Shown here piece after piece: positions 1 to 6,641 of a DNA stretch of 6,701 nt. The position numbers and the translations under genes are program-made. Numbering within the stretch: the first letter of the stretch is position 1; every line of letters begins with the position of its first letter. The stretch is from contig JAUQXD010000894.1 of NCBI GenBank assembly GCA_030834835.1, positions 1 through 6,701 on the forward strand, read 5' to 3'. Below the pieces are notes generated by a model. It did not search any database. It saw only the letters and a list, made by a program, of their open reading frames with translations, and had not been told where the DNA came from. The stretch comes from Thermoflexales bacterium (GTDB taxonomy: Bacteria; Chloroflexota; Anaerolineae; Fen-1058).

Positions 1-1649
1 GTTTGTAGCGCTTCGCCCGATCGGATCAGGATGCCGTTCTCTGCACCCTTGCCGATGCCGACCATCAGGCTCATCGGCGTGGCGAGCCCGAGCGCGCACG
101 GGCAGGCGATGATCAACACGGTCACGCTCGTCACCAGGGCAAAGACCAATTGTGGTTGCGGGCCGAAGTCAAACCAGGCCACGAACGTCAACACGGCGAG
201 GATCATCACGATCGGTACGAAGTAGCCCGACACCGTATCGGCCAGCCGCGCGATGGGCGCTTTGCTATTCTGCGCATCCTGCACCATCTTGACGATCTGC
301 GCCAGCGCCGTATCCTTTCCGACCTTCGTCGCGCGAAATTTGAACGCGCCGGTCTTGTTCAACGTCGCCCCGATCACTTCGTCGCCAGGTTTCTTCGAGA
401 CTGGCAATGATTCGCCGGTGAGCATTGACTCATCGACAGCCGAACTGCCTTCGACGATCAGCCCATCGACTGGCACTTTCTCGCCGGGGCGCACCAGCAC
501 AATGTCGCCGGCCAACACTTCTTCGACCAGAATGTCGATCTCTTGACCAGCGCGAATCACGCGCGCGGTTTTGGCTTGCAACCCCATCAATTTCTTGATC
601 GCTTCGCTGGTGCGGCCTTTGGCACGCAGCTCCAGCGCCTGGCCTAACACGACCAACGCGATGACGACCGCGACCACATCGTAAAACGGTTCGCTGGTGC
701 CTTCAGGAAAGATGCTGGGAAACAGAATGGCGATGGTCGAATACAGCCACGCGGCAACCGTGCCTAACGCGACTAAGGTGTTCATGTTAGCCGAGCGATG
801 CTTGAGCGCCGCCCACGCGCCGCTAAAGAAATGGCCGCCCGAGTAGAACAAGACGGGCAGCGTGAGCAACGCTGAGACGGCCCACGCCAGACGTAGTGTC
901 TCCATCGGCCAGTCGCGAATGATCGGTAGGAACGTGGGATAGGCCACAATCAATACCGGAATGGAGATGACTGCCGCCAGCCAGAACTTGTTCATCAAAT
1001 GGCGATATTCACGCTCGTGTTCGGCGCGCTGCTTGTCTTCCGGCTCTTCGCTCGCGGACGGCCGGGTCTGGTAGCCCACCTCTTCGATCGCGCTGCGCAG
1101 TTGCGGCAACGAGGTCCTTTCAGGCAGATAGTCGATCGTGGCTTCCTGTGTACCGATATTGACTGTGGCATCGAGCACGCCGGGCGTCGCTTTCAATCCA
1201 TCCTCGATGAACTTGACGCATGAAGTGCAGTGCAGATCGGCGATACCCATGCGGGTCTGTGCGCCGCCCACGCGATAGCCCGCCGACTTCACGGCTTTGG
1301 ACAACGCGTCGATGGTAACAGATTGCGCATCATACTCGACAAGCGCAGCACTCGAACCAATATTGATCTTCGCCGCGCGCACGCCAGTGACTGCCTTCAG
1401 GGTGGCTTCAAGCGCCTGTGCTCGATCGGTCTTCTTCAGCCCAACGATCGGGAGTTCGATGCGTGCCACCGCTAGATCGGGGTTGTAACCGGTCGTGATC
1501 GAACCGGCCATCGCATACTGGTGCGGATCGGACTCAAACTGATCGACGCAGTTCTGTGAGCAGAAATAGAACGTCTGCCCCATGTGTTCGCGCGTGGCGA
1601 ACGCGGATTGCGGCGCTACTTCCATGCCGCAGACTGGATCTTTAATCAT
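1..1649 (-). CDS. copA: Copper-translocating P1B-type ATPase with N-terminal YHS domain, 3' end cut by window
   Basis: Exports Cu(I) across the cytoplasmic membrane using ATP. 549 codons are visible from an ATG at 1649; the frame stays open to the window edge. Order: YHS domain (residues 4-46; C7, C30, C34), a degenerate HMA domain (about 62-128, no CxxC), a normal HMA domain (about 133-195, C141-T-S-C144), a charged linker, then hydrophobic helices near 222-241, 252-270, 289-311, 322-340, 473-493 and 501-522. The actuator domain carries TGES at 411-414. The last visible helix has the metal-site motif Cys516-Pro-Cys518, followed by a [16 protein letters not shown] stretch typical of Cu(I) pumps. 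The DKTGT phosphorylation site and nucleotide-binding domain lie beyond position 1. The start is fixed by an AAGGAG ribosome site. Copper is inferred from overall resemblance to CopA; the selectivity residues of the last two helices are not visible, so another soft metal is possible but less likely. Confidence 0.95.
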   Translation of the reverse strand, partial: MIKDPVCGMEVAPQSAFATREHMGQTFYFCSQNCVDQFESDPHQYAMAGSITTGYNPDLAVARIELPIVGLKKTDRAQALEATLKAVTGVRAAKINIGSSAALVEYDAQSVTIDALSKAVKSAGYRVGGAQTRMGIADLHCTSCVKFIEDGLKATPGVLDATVNIGTQEATIDYLPERTSLPQLRSAIEEVGYQTRPSASEEPEDKQRAEHEREYRHLMNKFWLAAVISIPVLIVAYPTFLPIIRDWPMETLRLAWAVSALLTLPVLFYSGGHFFSGAWAALKHRSANMNTLVALGTVAAWLYSTIAILFPSIFPEGTSEPFYDVVAVVIALVVLGQALELRAKGRTSEAIKKLMGLQAKTARVIRAGQEIDILVEEVLAGDIVLVRPGEKVPVDGLIVEGSSAVDESMLTGESLPVSKKPGDEVIGATLNKTGAFKFRATKVGKDTALAQIVKMVQDAQNSKAPIARLADTVSGYFVPIVMILAVLTFVAWFDFGPQPQLVFALVTSVTVLIIACPCALGLATPMSLMVGIGKGAENGILIRSGEALQ

Positions 1650-1656
1650 GAGCTGG

Positions 1657-1662
1657 CTCCTT
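1657..1662 (-). promoter_or_regulatory. Ribosome binding site of copA
   Basis: AAGGAG on the minus strand, 7 nt before the ATG at 1649. It settles the start codon and shows that the YHS domain is part of the ATPase reading frame. Confidence 0.85.
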
Positions 1663-1680
1663 GTCACAATAAGGTCGCAT

Positions 1681-1741
1681 TGATTCAGCGCTACACTATC
1701 CATTGTATGCACTTGTCGGCTTAAGCCTAGCGTGATTCAGC
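1681..1741. repeat. Direct repeat TGATTCAGC flanking the copA -10 region
   Basis: The 9-mer TGATTCAGC occurs at 1681-1689 and again at 1733-1741, 52 bp apart start to start, about five helical turns. One copy lies inside the N11 of the shared promoter block and the other downstream of the -10-like hexamer. It could be a pair of regulator sites, but nine bases is short and chance is possible. Confidence 0.35.
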
Positions 1742-1750
1742 CTGTTTTCA
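1702..1750 (-). promoter_or_regulatory. Probable copA promoter and operator region
   Basis: In copA direction this contains TGAAAAC (1750-1744), 11 nt, CGCTAGG (1732-1726), 18 nt, then the -10-like hexamer TACAAT (1707-1702), which lies 52 nt before the start codon. There is no good TTGACA-like -35 at normal spacing, which fits a promoter that needs an activator. The TGAAAAC-N11-CGCTAGG block recurs upstream of the free YHS gene (4064-4088). A 10-bp perfect palindrome, GGCTTAAGCC (1718-1727), overlaps the block's downstream end. The exact transcription start is not determined. Confidence 0.5.
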
Positions 1751-1752
1751 AC

Positions 1753-1768
1753 TAGGCAAAATAGCCTA
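1753..1768. repeat. Inverted repeat TAGGC-N6-GCCTA upstream of copA
   Basis: A 5-bp perfect inverted repeat with a 6-nt AT-rich centre, just upstream of the shared block. A short inverted repeat with an AT-rich centre (CGCC-AAAT-GGCG, 4093-4104) holds a similar place upstream of the YHS gene. It may be an operator half-site pair. Confidence 0.4.
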
Positions 1769-1773
1769 CTCAC

Positions 1774-1792
1774 GTCCGCGTAAACGGCGGAC
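1774..1792. repeat. Small stem-loop between the M23 gene and copA
   Basis: GTCCGC (1774-1779) pairs with GCGGAC (1787-1792) around a 7-nt loop. It follows the larger hairpin at 1803-1837 in the direction of transcription. No T-run follows it directly, so it may be an accessory part of the termination region or an RNA 3'-end structure. Confidence 0.4.
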
Positions 1793-1837
1793 AAAATCGA
1801 ATCGCCACGCCTGCCCGGCAGAATGGGTAGCGTGGCG
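1793..1837 (-). terminator. Candidate terminator of the lgt/M23 transcription unit
   Basis: On the minus strand an 8-bp perfect GC-rich stem (CGCCACGC with GCGTGGCG; 1837-1830 and 1810-1803) closes a 19-nt loop and is followed by ATTCGATTTTG. It begins 32 nt after the stop codon of the M23 gene. The T-run starts 6 nt after the stem, so it is an imperfect rho-independent terminator. Confidence 0.55.
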
Positions 1838-1869
1838 CTGGGATAGAGCGACTATTTCAAGCCAACGGG

Positions 1870-2907
1870 TTATGGCAGATAATCGAGGGGATTGAGGAAA
1901 GTGGTGCCATTGAGGCGGATGCGGAAGTCCAGGTGAGAACCGGTAGAGCGGCCGGTGCTGCCGGCCAGCGCGATCGTCTGACCCTGCGTCACACCGTCTC
2001 CGGCCTGCGCCAGCAATTCGCTGTTGTGGGCGTAGTAAGTCCAATAGCCGTTGCCGTGATCGACGATGATCAAATTGCCATAGCCGGTATTATCCCAGCC
2101 CGAAAAGATCACCGTGCCACTGTCGGCGGCCACGATCGGTGTGCCGAGCGGCAGGGGAATATCGATCGCCGGGTGACCGGCCCAATAGTCTTGCGAAAGA
2201 GTTTTACCCGGTGTTGGCCAGATAAACTGACTGGTGCCCGTATTCGCGAGCGGTCCCTTATAGTAGCCGGGTGAATAGCGCCCCTGTCCGGCGACCACGC
2301 GCGGTCCCGGTGCCTGCCATTCGGTTCCATCCTGGGCATTCGGAACGATCAGCGATTCGCCCGCTTCCAGCCGATAAGGTCCGCCCGAATTGAAGTGGTT
2401 GCCGGCAAAAGCAACAATGTCGTCCAGCGAGACGCTGTGCGCCTGTTGAATAGTCTCTAGCGTCTCCCCATCAGCTACGACATGCAGTACTCCATCCACG
2501 GGCAAAATGTTGAGTACTTGCCCGACCTGCAATGTACCCGCATCGTTGCTGAGGCCGGGATTCCCCCACAAGATCGTCTCCGGCCTCAAATTGAAGTTGG
2601 CCGCGATGCTCGACGGTGGATCGCCGCTCTGCACGGTATATTTCATGAGATCGATCGGTGGGCGGATTGAGGTGGCTGTATGCGACTCGGCTAACGGCGT
2701 GAGACGCTGATTCGCTGCCCTACTGGCGAGTGCACTCAGATGATCGAAATGATTTTCGGCGGCCGGCTCGGAAACCACCGTGGCGTTGATGCGCGCGGTA
2801 ACCATCGGTGGGCGCATGGCCGACTCGGGCCGGGCGCGAACGACGAGCACGGCGACTGCAACGATCCCCAGTACCGTGAGATGTCCGGTAACGCGTGACA
2901 AAGACAT
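1870..2907 (-). CDS. Membrane-anchored or secreted LysM-LysM-M23 peptidoglycan peptidase
   Basis: A cell-wall endopeptidase of the LytM/M23 (NlpD/EnvC-like) type, 345 residues. Residues about 9-24 form one hydrophobic helix (signal peptide or anchor). A low-complexity linker leads to two LysM peptidoglycan-binding domains (about 89-136 and 140-189), then a second linker and the M23 domain (about 228-345). M23 residues seen: His245 and Asp249 in GHPAID, and His294 in YYAH. The final motif is His325-Leu-Asp327 where the family has His-x-His, so one usual zinc ligand is an Asp (codon at 1927-1929). It may be a tolerated ligand change or a regulatory, inactive domain such as those that activate amidases. 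There is no clear ribosome site before the ATG. It lies 38 nt after lgt on the same strand, suggesting co-transcription and possibly coupled translation. Confidence 0.92.
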   Translation of the reverse strand: MSLSRVTGHLTVLGIVAVAVLVVRARPESAMRPPMVTARINATVVSEPAAENHFDHLSALASRAANQRLTPLAESHTATSIRPPIDLMKYTVQSGDPPSSIAANFNLRPETILWGNPGLSNDAGTLQVGQVLNILPVDGVLHVVADGETLETIQQAHSVSLDDIVAFAGNHFNSGGPYRLEAGESLIVPNAQDGTEWQAPGPRVVAGQGRYSPGYYKGPLANTGTSQFIWPTPGKTLSQDYWAGHPAIDIPLPLGTPIVAADSGTVIFSGWDNTGYGNLIIVDHGNGYWTYYAHNSELLAQAGDGVTQGQTIALAGSTGRSTGSHLDFRIRLNGTTFLNPLDYLP

Positions 2908-2945
2908 GAGCGAGTGGCAGACCTAACGGCAAGCTGATGACAACC

Positions 2946-3740
2946 TTAGCGCGTGGCTGGACGTAAGGCCGGGCTGTGGCGCAGCCGATAGATCAACACC
3001 GGCACACCGACGAGGAGCGCAGCCAGGCTTATCAACTGCGCTTGATTCAGGCCAAAAGCGACGGTCTGATAGGAACTCCAGAACGTGATGATGAAGCGTC
3101 CGGCTGAATAGAGGGTGAGATAAATCAAGAAGAGCACACCATCGGGCAAAGTCTTCCTACGCAAGCGCCAGAGGAGGACGAAAATGCCGAGATTCATGAT
3201 GATCTCGTAGACGGGTGTCGGCGTGTAGTACACGCCTAACTGTGGCACCATCGCATCAGGACTGGTGTATGCAAACCCGAACGGGCCGGTCGTCGGTTTG
3301 CCCATCGCATCCCCGGTGATGATGCACGCGAACCGCCCCAGCGCCTGTCCGAGGACGACCGCGGGCGCTGCCAGATCGAACAAGAAACTCAGGCGCAAAT
3401 GTCGCCGCCACGCAAAGACGGCTAAAGCCAGACCGCCGCCAATCACACCGCCCCAGATCGCCAGGCCGCCCTCCCAAATGTACAGCGCGCGGATCGGATC
3501 GTTGGCGTATTCGTGGGGCCAATGATCGATGACGTGAAACAGCCGAGCGCCAATCAGGCCGGCACCGATGACCCAGAGCAGGGCGTCATTGAAGTGTTTT
3601 TCGTCGAGGCCTTTGCGCTTCGCCTCGCGCCAGGCAATCCATAAGCCCGCGATGAGGGCGCCAGCAACGATGAGGCCATACCAGCGCACCATAAAATGGC
3701 CGATAGTAAGAATCACTGGATCAATGCTGATCGTAATCAT
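2946..3740 (-). CDS. lgt: Prolipoprotein diacylglyceryl transferase
   Basis: Transfers diacylglycerol from phosphatidylglycerol to the lipobox cysteine of prolipoproteins, the first step of lipoprotein maturation, in the cytoplasmic membrane. 264 residues, a normal length, with about seven hydrophobic helices. Family marks: VRWYGL (Tyr21), EGGLAIWGG (90-98), the signature-region arginine in GRFACIITGD (Arg136), YTPTPVYE (172-179) and YSAGRF (Arg215). Differences from E. coli Lgt: Trp96 where E. coli has the essential His103, Cys139 at the position of Asn146, and Thr for His in the HPT motif. As I recall, Ile-Trp-Gly is also found in actinobacterial Lgt, so this is probably a lineage variant, not a broken enzyme. 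The start ATG is 8 nt after AAGG (3752-3749). It follows the YHS gene by 75 nt and precedes the M23 gene by 38 nt. Confidence 0.93.
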   Translation of the reverse strand: MITISIDPVILTIGHFMVRWYGLIVAGALIAGLWIAWREAKRKGLDEKHFNDALLWVIGAGLIGARLFHVIDHWPHEYANDPIRALYIWEGGLAIWGGVIGGGLALAVFAWRRHLRLSFLFDLAAPAVVLGQALGRFACIITGDAMGKPTTGPFGFAYTSPDAMVPQLGVYYTPTPVYEIIMNLGIFVLLWRLRRKTLPDGVLFLIYLTLYSAGRFIITFWSSYQTVAFGLNQAQLISLAALLVGVPVLIYRLRHSPALRPATR

Positions 3741-3815
3741 GCGTTAAGCCTTTTGAATTCAGATATGAGAGGCAGTTAGACGGCCTTCGCCCAACCGCCC
3801 CTCGATAGCCGATCC

Positions 3816-3998
3816 TTAGTGATGGCTGCTGTGTTCAGCTGCTTTGCCGACGTACTTCTCCGGTTCCTTATCGAAGGCCTTCTTGCAGCCGCCTGAGCAG
3901 AAATAATACGTCTGACCTTTATATTCCGACTTGCCAGCAGCCGTCTTCGGGTCTACGTCCATACCACACACAACATCCTTATGAGGTTCAAAAATCAT
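3816..3998 (-). CDS. Small free-standing YHS-domain protein, probable copper-binding partner of CopA
   Basis: 60 residues, almost all one YHS (TRASH-like) metal-binding domain. Cysteines are C11, C34 and C38 (C-X22-C-X3-C), with CGM at 11-13 and YYFCS at 31-35. The tail is His-rich (H56, H59, H60). There is no signal peptide or membrane helix, so it is expected to be cytoplasmic. It aligns without gaps to the YHS domain of the ATPase at 1649 (20 of 43 residues identical, same cysteine spacing). I chose the ATG at 3998, not a GTG at 4007, because the GTG falls inside the AGGAGGTGA ribosome site. The upstream block shared with copA suggests copper-responsive expression. A role as a Cu(I) carrier, buffer or sensor is inferred; YHS proteins are mostly uncharacterised and other metals are possible. 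It could be cotranscribed with lgt, 75 nt downstream. Confidence 0.9.
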   Translation of the reverse strand: MIFEPHKDVVCGMDVDPKTAAGKSEYKGQTYYFCSGGCKKAFDKEPEKYVGKAAEHSSHH

Positions 3999-4003
3999 GA
4001 TAG

Positions 4004-4012
4004 TCACCTCCT
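4004..4012 (-). promoter_or_regulatory. Very strong ribosome binding site of the YHS gene
   Basis: AGGAGGTGA on the minus strand, nearly full anti-SD complementarity, with GGAGG ending 8 nt before the ATG at 3998. It is the best Shine-Dalgarno in the window and argues for high expression of this small protein. Confidence 0.85.
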
Positions 4013-4038
4013 CTCATCGAAGTCAGTTTCGCTCAGAT

Positions 4039-4104
4039 AGTGTAGCGGAGGTCAGCCACATTACCTAGCGCTAAATAGCGGGTTTTCATATGCGCCAAAT
4101 GGCG
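4039..4104 (-). promoter_or_regulatory. Probable promoter/operator of the YHS gene, matching the copA one
   Basis: In gene direction: an inverted repeat with CGCC/GGCG arms (4104-4093), TGAAAAC (4088-4082), 11 nt, CGCTAGG (4070-4064), 19 nt, then TACACT (4044-4039), a possible -10 that lies 40 nt before the start codon. The block and its internal spacing match 1726-1750 upstream of copA, and 18 of 25 block positions are identical. An 8-bp palindrome, TAGCGCTA, lies at 4066-4073. As at copA, no good -35 is seen. Confidence 0.5.
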
Positions 4105-4134
4105 TGATTGTTCCTGAAGGACGAATGAGTAAAC

Positions 4135-4165
4135 AAAAAGCCCGGCTCGTTTTTCGGCAGGGCTT
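4135..4165 (-). terminator. Rho-independent terminator of the regulator/kinase operon
   Basis: On the minus strand AAGCCC (4165-4160) pairs with GGGCTT (4143-4138) around a 16-nt loop that can pair further, and the stem runs straight into TTTTTGTTT. It starts 33 nt after the kinase stop codon and separates this operon from the YHS promoter. Confidence 0.8.
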
Positions 4166-4198
4166 ATGGGGCGGCAAATACCATCGAGGACAAGTTAC

Positions 4199-5863
4199 TC
4201 ACAGCGGCAAATGCAGTTCAATGAGCGTGCCCTGACCGGGTGTCGATTGAACCGTCAATTCTGCTCCGATCAATTCGGCGCGTTCGCGCATGCCCACCAA
4301 TCCGAAATGGCCGAGCTCGGTCAGGGCATCGACGCGATCGGGGATGATAAAGCCGCGGCCATTGTCCTTGATCGAGACCTGCAGCGTGTCGGCATAGTGG
4401 AGTTTGACCTGCACTTGCCTGGCATGGGCATGCTTGACGACGTTGTTCAAGGCTTCCTGCACGATCCGATACAGCGCCAGTTCGCGCTCAGATGTCAGGC
4501 GGCACACCTCGCCCTCGACCGCGAAGGTGACCACTAACCCATCGCGTTCACTGAGAGATTGCGTCAACATCTCCAACGCCGGGACTAGCCCCAGGTCTTC
4601 CAGATAAATGGGCCGCAGGGCTCGAATAACGCGCCGCACATCGTCAATGGTGCCGGCTGTCATCGTACGCAATTCACTCAACTTCGCGGCGGCGGCCTGG
4701 GGATCGCGCTTGCAGATCCGTTCGATCATTTGCATGCGTTGATCGAGGGCGATCAAGGCCTGCACTGTTTCGTCGTGCAGTTCTCGCGCCAGCCGTGTTC
4801 GCTCATCCTCCTGACTGCGCGTGATAGCAGACGCGTAAGACTGAATGCTGCGCTGATAACTGCGGATCTGATCGGCCATGTGGGCCAGCGTGGTATGGAG
4901 TGTTTGAATCTCGCTGATGCCGTCGATGGACTGCGCCAGCGCCGCGTAATCGCCGCGACCGGCCCGCTCGGCCTGATCGTCCAATTGCTGCAACGGACGA
5001 ATCACCCGCCGCGCGCCAAAGATGATGGCGGCTACGGCGATTACAAACGCGGGGATGAGGGCCAGCGGGGTGAGCAGCGAGGTGCGCAGCAAGGGATTGA
5101 CCGCGTCTTCCCACGGCTCGGCGACGATCATCCTCCAACCGACTGACGGGACCGCATCAAAGGCCACGACCCATTCGATCGCGTTTTGATCGGTCGCGAA
5201 TGTGGTGCCGTTGGTGTCGCGGATAGCTTCGGCGGCGCCTGGTTCGGCTGCTGCGTCGGAGCCAATCGGCCGGCCCCCAGAGTCATAGATGACGCGCGCT
5301 GTATTGTCGACCACCGTCACGCGTGCGCGCGGCGATGATCTCAAGCGATCAGCGATCAGCGGTAAATGTAGCGCGTTGGCTGAGAACAGCCCCGCCACCG
5401 TAATCGTTCCATCGGTCGAATGCACAACGGCCAGCAGATCGCCGATGGCCGTTAAGCTTAGCCCGGGCGTGGCGGGCTGCGCGGCCTGGAGCGTGCTTAA
5501 CACTTGACTCTGGCCAACCGCTTGAGGCGCTGAAGCCAGCAGCGAGCCGTTCACACCCAGCACTACGACGCCGTGATCAAAATCAGCCAGGAGATTATCG
5601 GAGCTGCGCAATTCAGCGGCGGGCGGCAACCCGATGGCGACCGCCTCGGCGATCGAACGCAGCGACGCTAATTTGTGACTGACCCGCTCTTCCAGACCGG
5701 CGGCGGCTTCGCGTGCGGCTTCTTGATCGTGCGTGGCGACCAAATTCCGCATTTCGTCTTGGTGCAGGGTGGTCGCGGCGATGGCGACGACAACGAGCAC
5801 CAGGGTGAGTGGGAGGACGACGATGAACAGCAGACTGGGCAATAGCCCGCGAAACCGAGACAT
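4199..5863 (-). CDS. NarL-type sensor histidine kinase with extracytoplasmic Cache-like domain
   Basis: 554 residues. A first membrane helix (about 8-32) and a second (about 262-283) enclose an extracytoplasmic region of about 230 residues that resembles a double Cache domain; its end (VGWRMIVAEPW, 241-251) is typical. Then come a HAMP segment (about 284-337), a short coiled region, a HisKA_3 dimerisation domain with phospho-acceptor His363 in RELHDET, and a HATPase_c domain: N box near 469-480 (EALNN), G1 box DNGRGF (500-505), G2 around GLVGMRERA (521-529) and GQGT (543-546). All catalytic boxes are present, so it should be active. It phosphorylates the regulator encoded just upstream; its ATG overlaps that gene's stop (TAATG), and I see no separate ribosome site. 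The signal is unknown; Cache domains usually bind small organic ligands. A copper role is not supported by any cysteine or His-rich motif in the sensor region. Confidence 0.93.
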   Translation of the reverse strand: MSRFRGLLPSLLFIVVLPLTLVLVVVAIAATTLHQDEMRNLVATHDQEAAREAAAGLEERVSHKLASLRSIAEAVAIGLPPAAELRSSDNLLADFDHGVVVLGVNGSLLASAPQAVGQSQVLSTLQAAQPATPGLSLTAIGDLLAVVHSTDGTITVAGLFSANALHLPLIADRLRSSPRARVTVVDNTARVIYDSGGRPIGSDAAAEPGAAEAIRDTNGTTFATDQNAIEWVVAFDAVPSVGWRMIVAEPWEDAVNPLLRTSLLTPLALIPAFVIAVAAIIFGARRVIRPLQQLDDQAERAGRGDYAALAQSIDGISEIQTLHTTLAHMADQIRSYQRSIQSYASAITRSQEDERTRLARELHDETVQALIALDQRMQMIERICKRDPQAAAAKLSELRTMTAGTIDDVRRVIRALRPIYLEDLGLVPALEMLTQSLSERDGLVVTFAVEGEVCRLTSERELALYRIVQEALNNVVKHAHARQVQVKLHYADTLQVSIKDNGRGFIIPDRVDALTELGHFGLVGMRERAELIGAELTVQSTPGQGTLIELHLPL

Positions 5864-6525
5864 TATTCGGTTGTCTCAGTGGGCGAGAGCCAGCCCAATG
5901 CTACGGCGCGCATGACGGCTTCGGTGCGCGTGGTGACGTGCAGCTTGCCAAAGATGTTGGCTAAATGGCCCTGCACGGTGCGATCGCTGACGTTGAGCTG
6001 CGCGCCGATGGCTTTGTTGGTGTAACCGTGCGCGGCCAGTTTCAAGACATCCATCTCGCGCGGAGTGAGTGATTCGATCGGTTTATCAGCCGCCGGGCCA
6101 GCCAGCTGCGTCATGAGTTTGCGCGCGATGGTGGGATCGAGCACCGATTTGCCCTCGTGCACGTCGCGCACCGCTTGAACGATGTCGTCGGCGTCGGCGG
6201 TCTTGAGCACGTAGCCATTCGCGCCGGCTTGCAGCACGGCCAGCACATAGGGTTCATCGTCGTACGCGGTCAAGACCAGCAGACCGATCGGCCAGTGCTG
6301 GGCGCGCACGTGGCGACATACGTCGATGCCGCTGCGTTTGGGCATTTGGATATCCACTACCGCTACATCGGGCCGCAGTTGATCGATCAGTGCGATCGCT
6401 TCTTCGCCATCGGAAGCTTCAGCGATCACGTCGATGTCACCAGGGTCGGTCAGAAACTCGCGGATGCCTTTGCGCACCACGGCATGGTCATCCGCCAGAA
6501 TGACGCGAATGAGATTGGTTGGCAT
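5863..6525 (-). CDS. NarL/FixJ-family response regulator (REC plus LuxR HTH)
   Basis: 220 residues, the usual length. The receiver domain (about 5-122) has the acidic pair Asp12-Asp13, phosphorylation site Asp58 in VVDIQMP, Thr86 and Lys108. A linker leads to a LuxR-type helix-turn-helix (about 151-208) with the conserved LTPREMDVL start and NKAIGAQLNVSDRTVQGHL recognition region. It is phosphorylated by the kinase encoded next and acts as a transcription factor. Target genes cannot be read from the window. The ATG at 6525 is preceded by GAGGG (6534-6530). The stop codon shares one base with the kinase start. Confidence 0.95.
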   Translation of the reverse strand: MPTNLIRVILADDHAVVRKGIREFLTDPGDIDVIAEASDGEEAIALIDQLRPDVAVVDIQMPKRSGIDVCRHVRAQHWPIGLLVLTAYDDEPYVLAVLQAGANGYVLKTADADDIVQAVRDVHEGKSVLDPTIARKLMTQLAGPAADKPIESLTPREMDVLKLAAHGYTNKAIGAQLNVSDRTVQGHLANIFGKLHVTTRTEAVMRAVALGWLSPTETTE

Positions 6526-6529
6526 GTTT

Positions 6530-6541
6530 CCCTCGATTATA
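6530..6541 (-). promoter_or_regulatory. Ribosome site GAGGG and adjacent TATAAT upstream of the response regulator
   Basis: GAGGG (6534-6530) is 4 nt before the ATG and is a plausible ribosome site. A perfect TATAAT (6541-6536) sits directly upstream. If it were the -10, transcription would start near 6529 and the ribosome site would be lost from the RNA. So either the mRNA is nearly leaderless, or TATAAT is a chance AT-rich match and the promoter lies further up. No good -35 is seen at 16-18 nt. Confidence 0.4.
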
Positions 6542-6641
6542 AGAAAATCTCAACTTCAAGATCAGGCCAAGCCCTGGCAGGTTGGTTGAGGATGAGTGTA
6601 CCAGCAAATAACGGATTGCGAAACAGATACGGACGCCAATC

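Noticed and set aside
1766..2044. A 92-codon minus-strand frame overlapping the end of the M23 gene
   Set aside because: Out of frame with the M23 domain, Arg/His-rich, and crosses the terminator hairpin; a frame shadow.
1933..2274. A 113-codon plus-strand frame opposite the M23 gene
   Set aside because: Antisense to conserved M23 and linker coding sequence, no recognisable domain.
3741..3815. A terminator or promoter between the YHS gene and lgt
   Set aside because: Only 3-4 bp stems and no T-run or good -10/-35 pair were found. Read-through from the YHS promoter is possible but unproven.
3999..4007. GTG start giving the YHS protein three more residues
   Set aside because: The GTG lies inside the AGGAGGTGA ribosome site, which is ideally placed for the ATG at 3998.
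4730..5146. A 138-codon open frame on the plus strand opposite the kinase
   Set aside because: Low-complexity, Arg/Gly/Gln-rich translation with no domain, lying wholly within the kinase frame.
4199..6525. The two-component system as the copper sensor controlling copA
   Set aside because: The sensor region looks Cache-like with no metal-binding cysteines or His clusters, copper two-component regulators are usually OmpR-type, and a terminator separates this operon from the YHS gene. Proximity alone is weak evidence.
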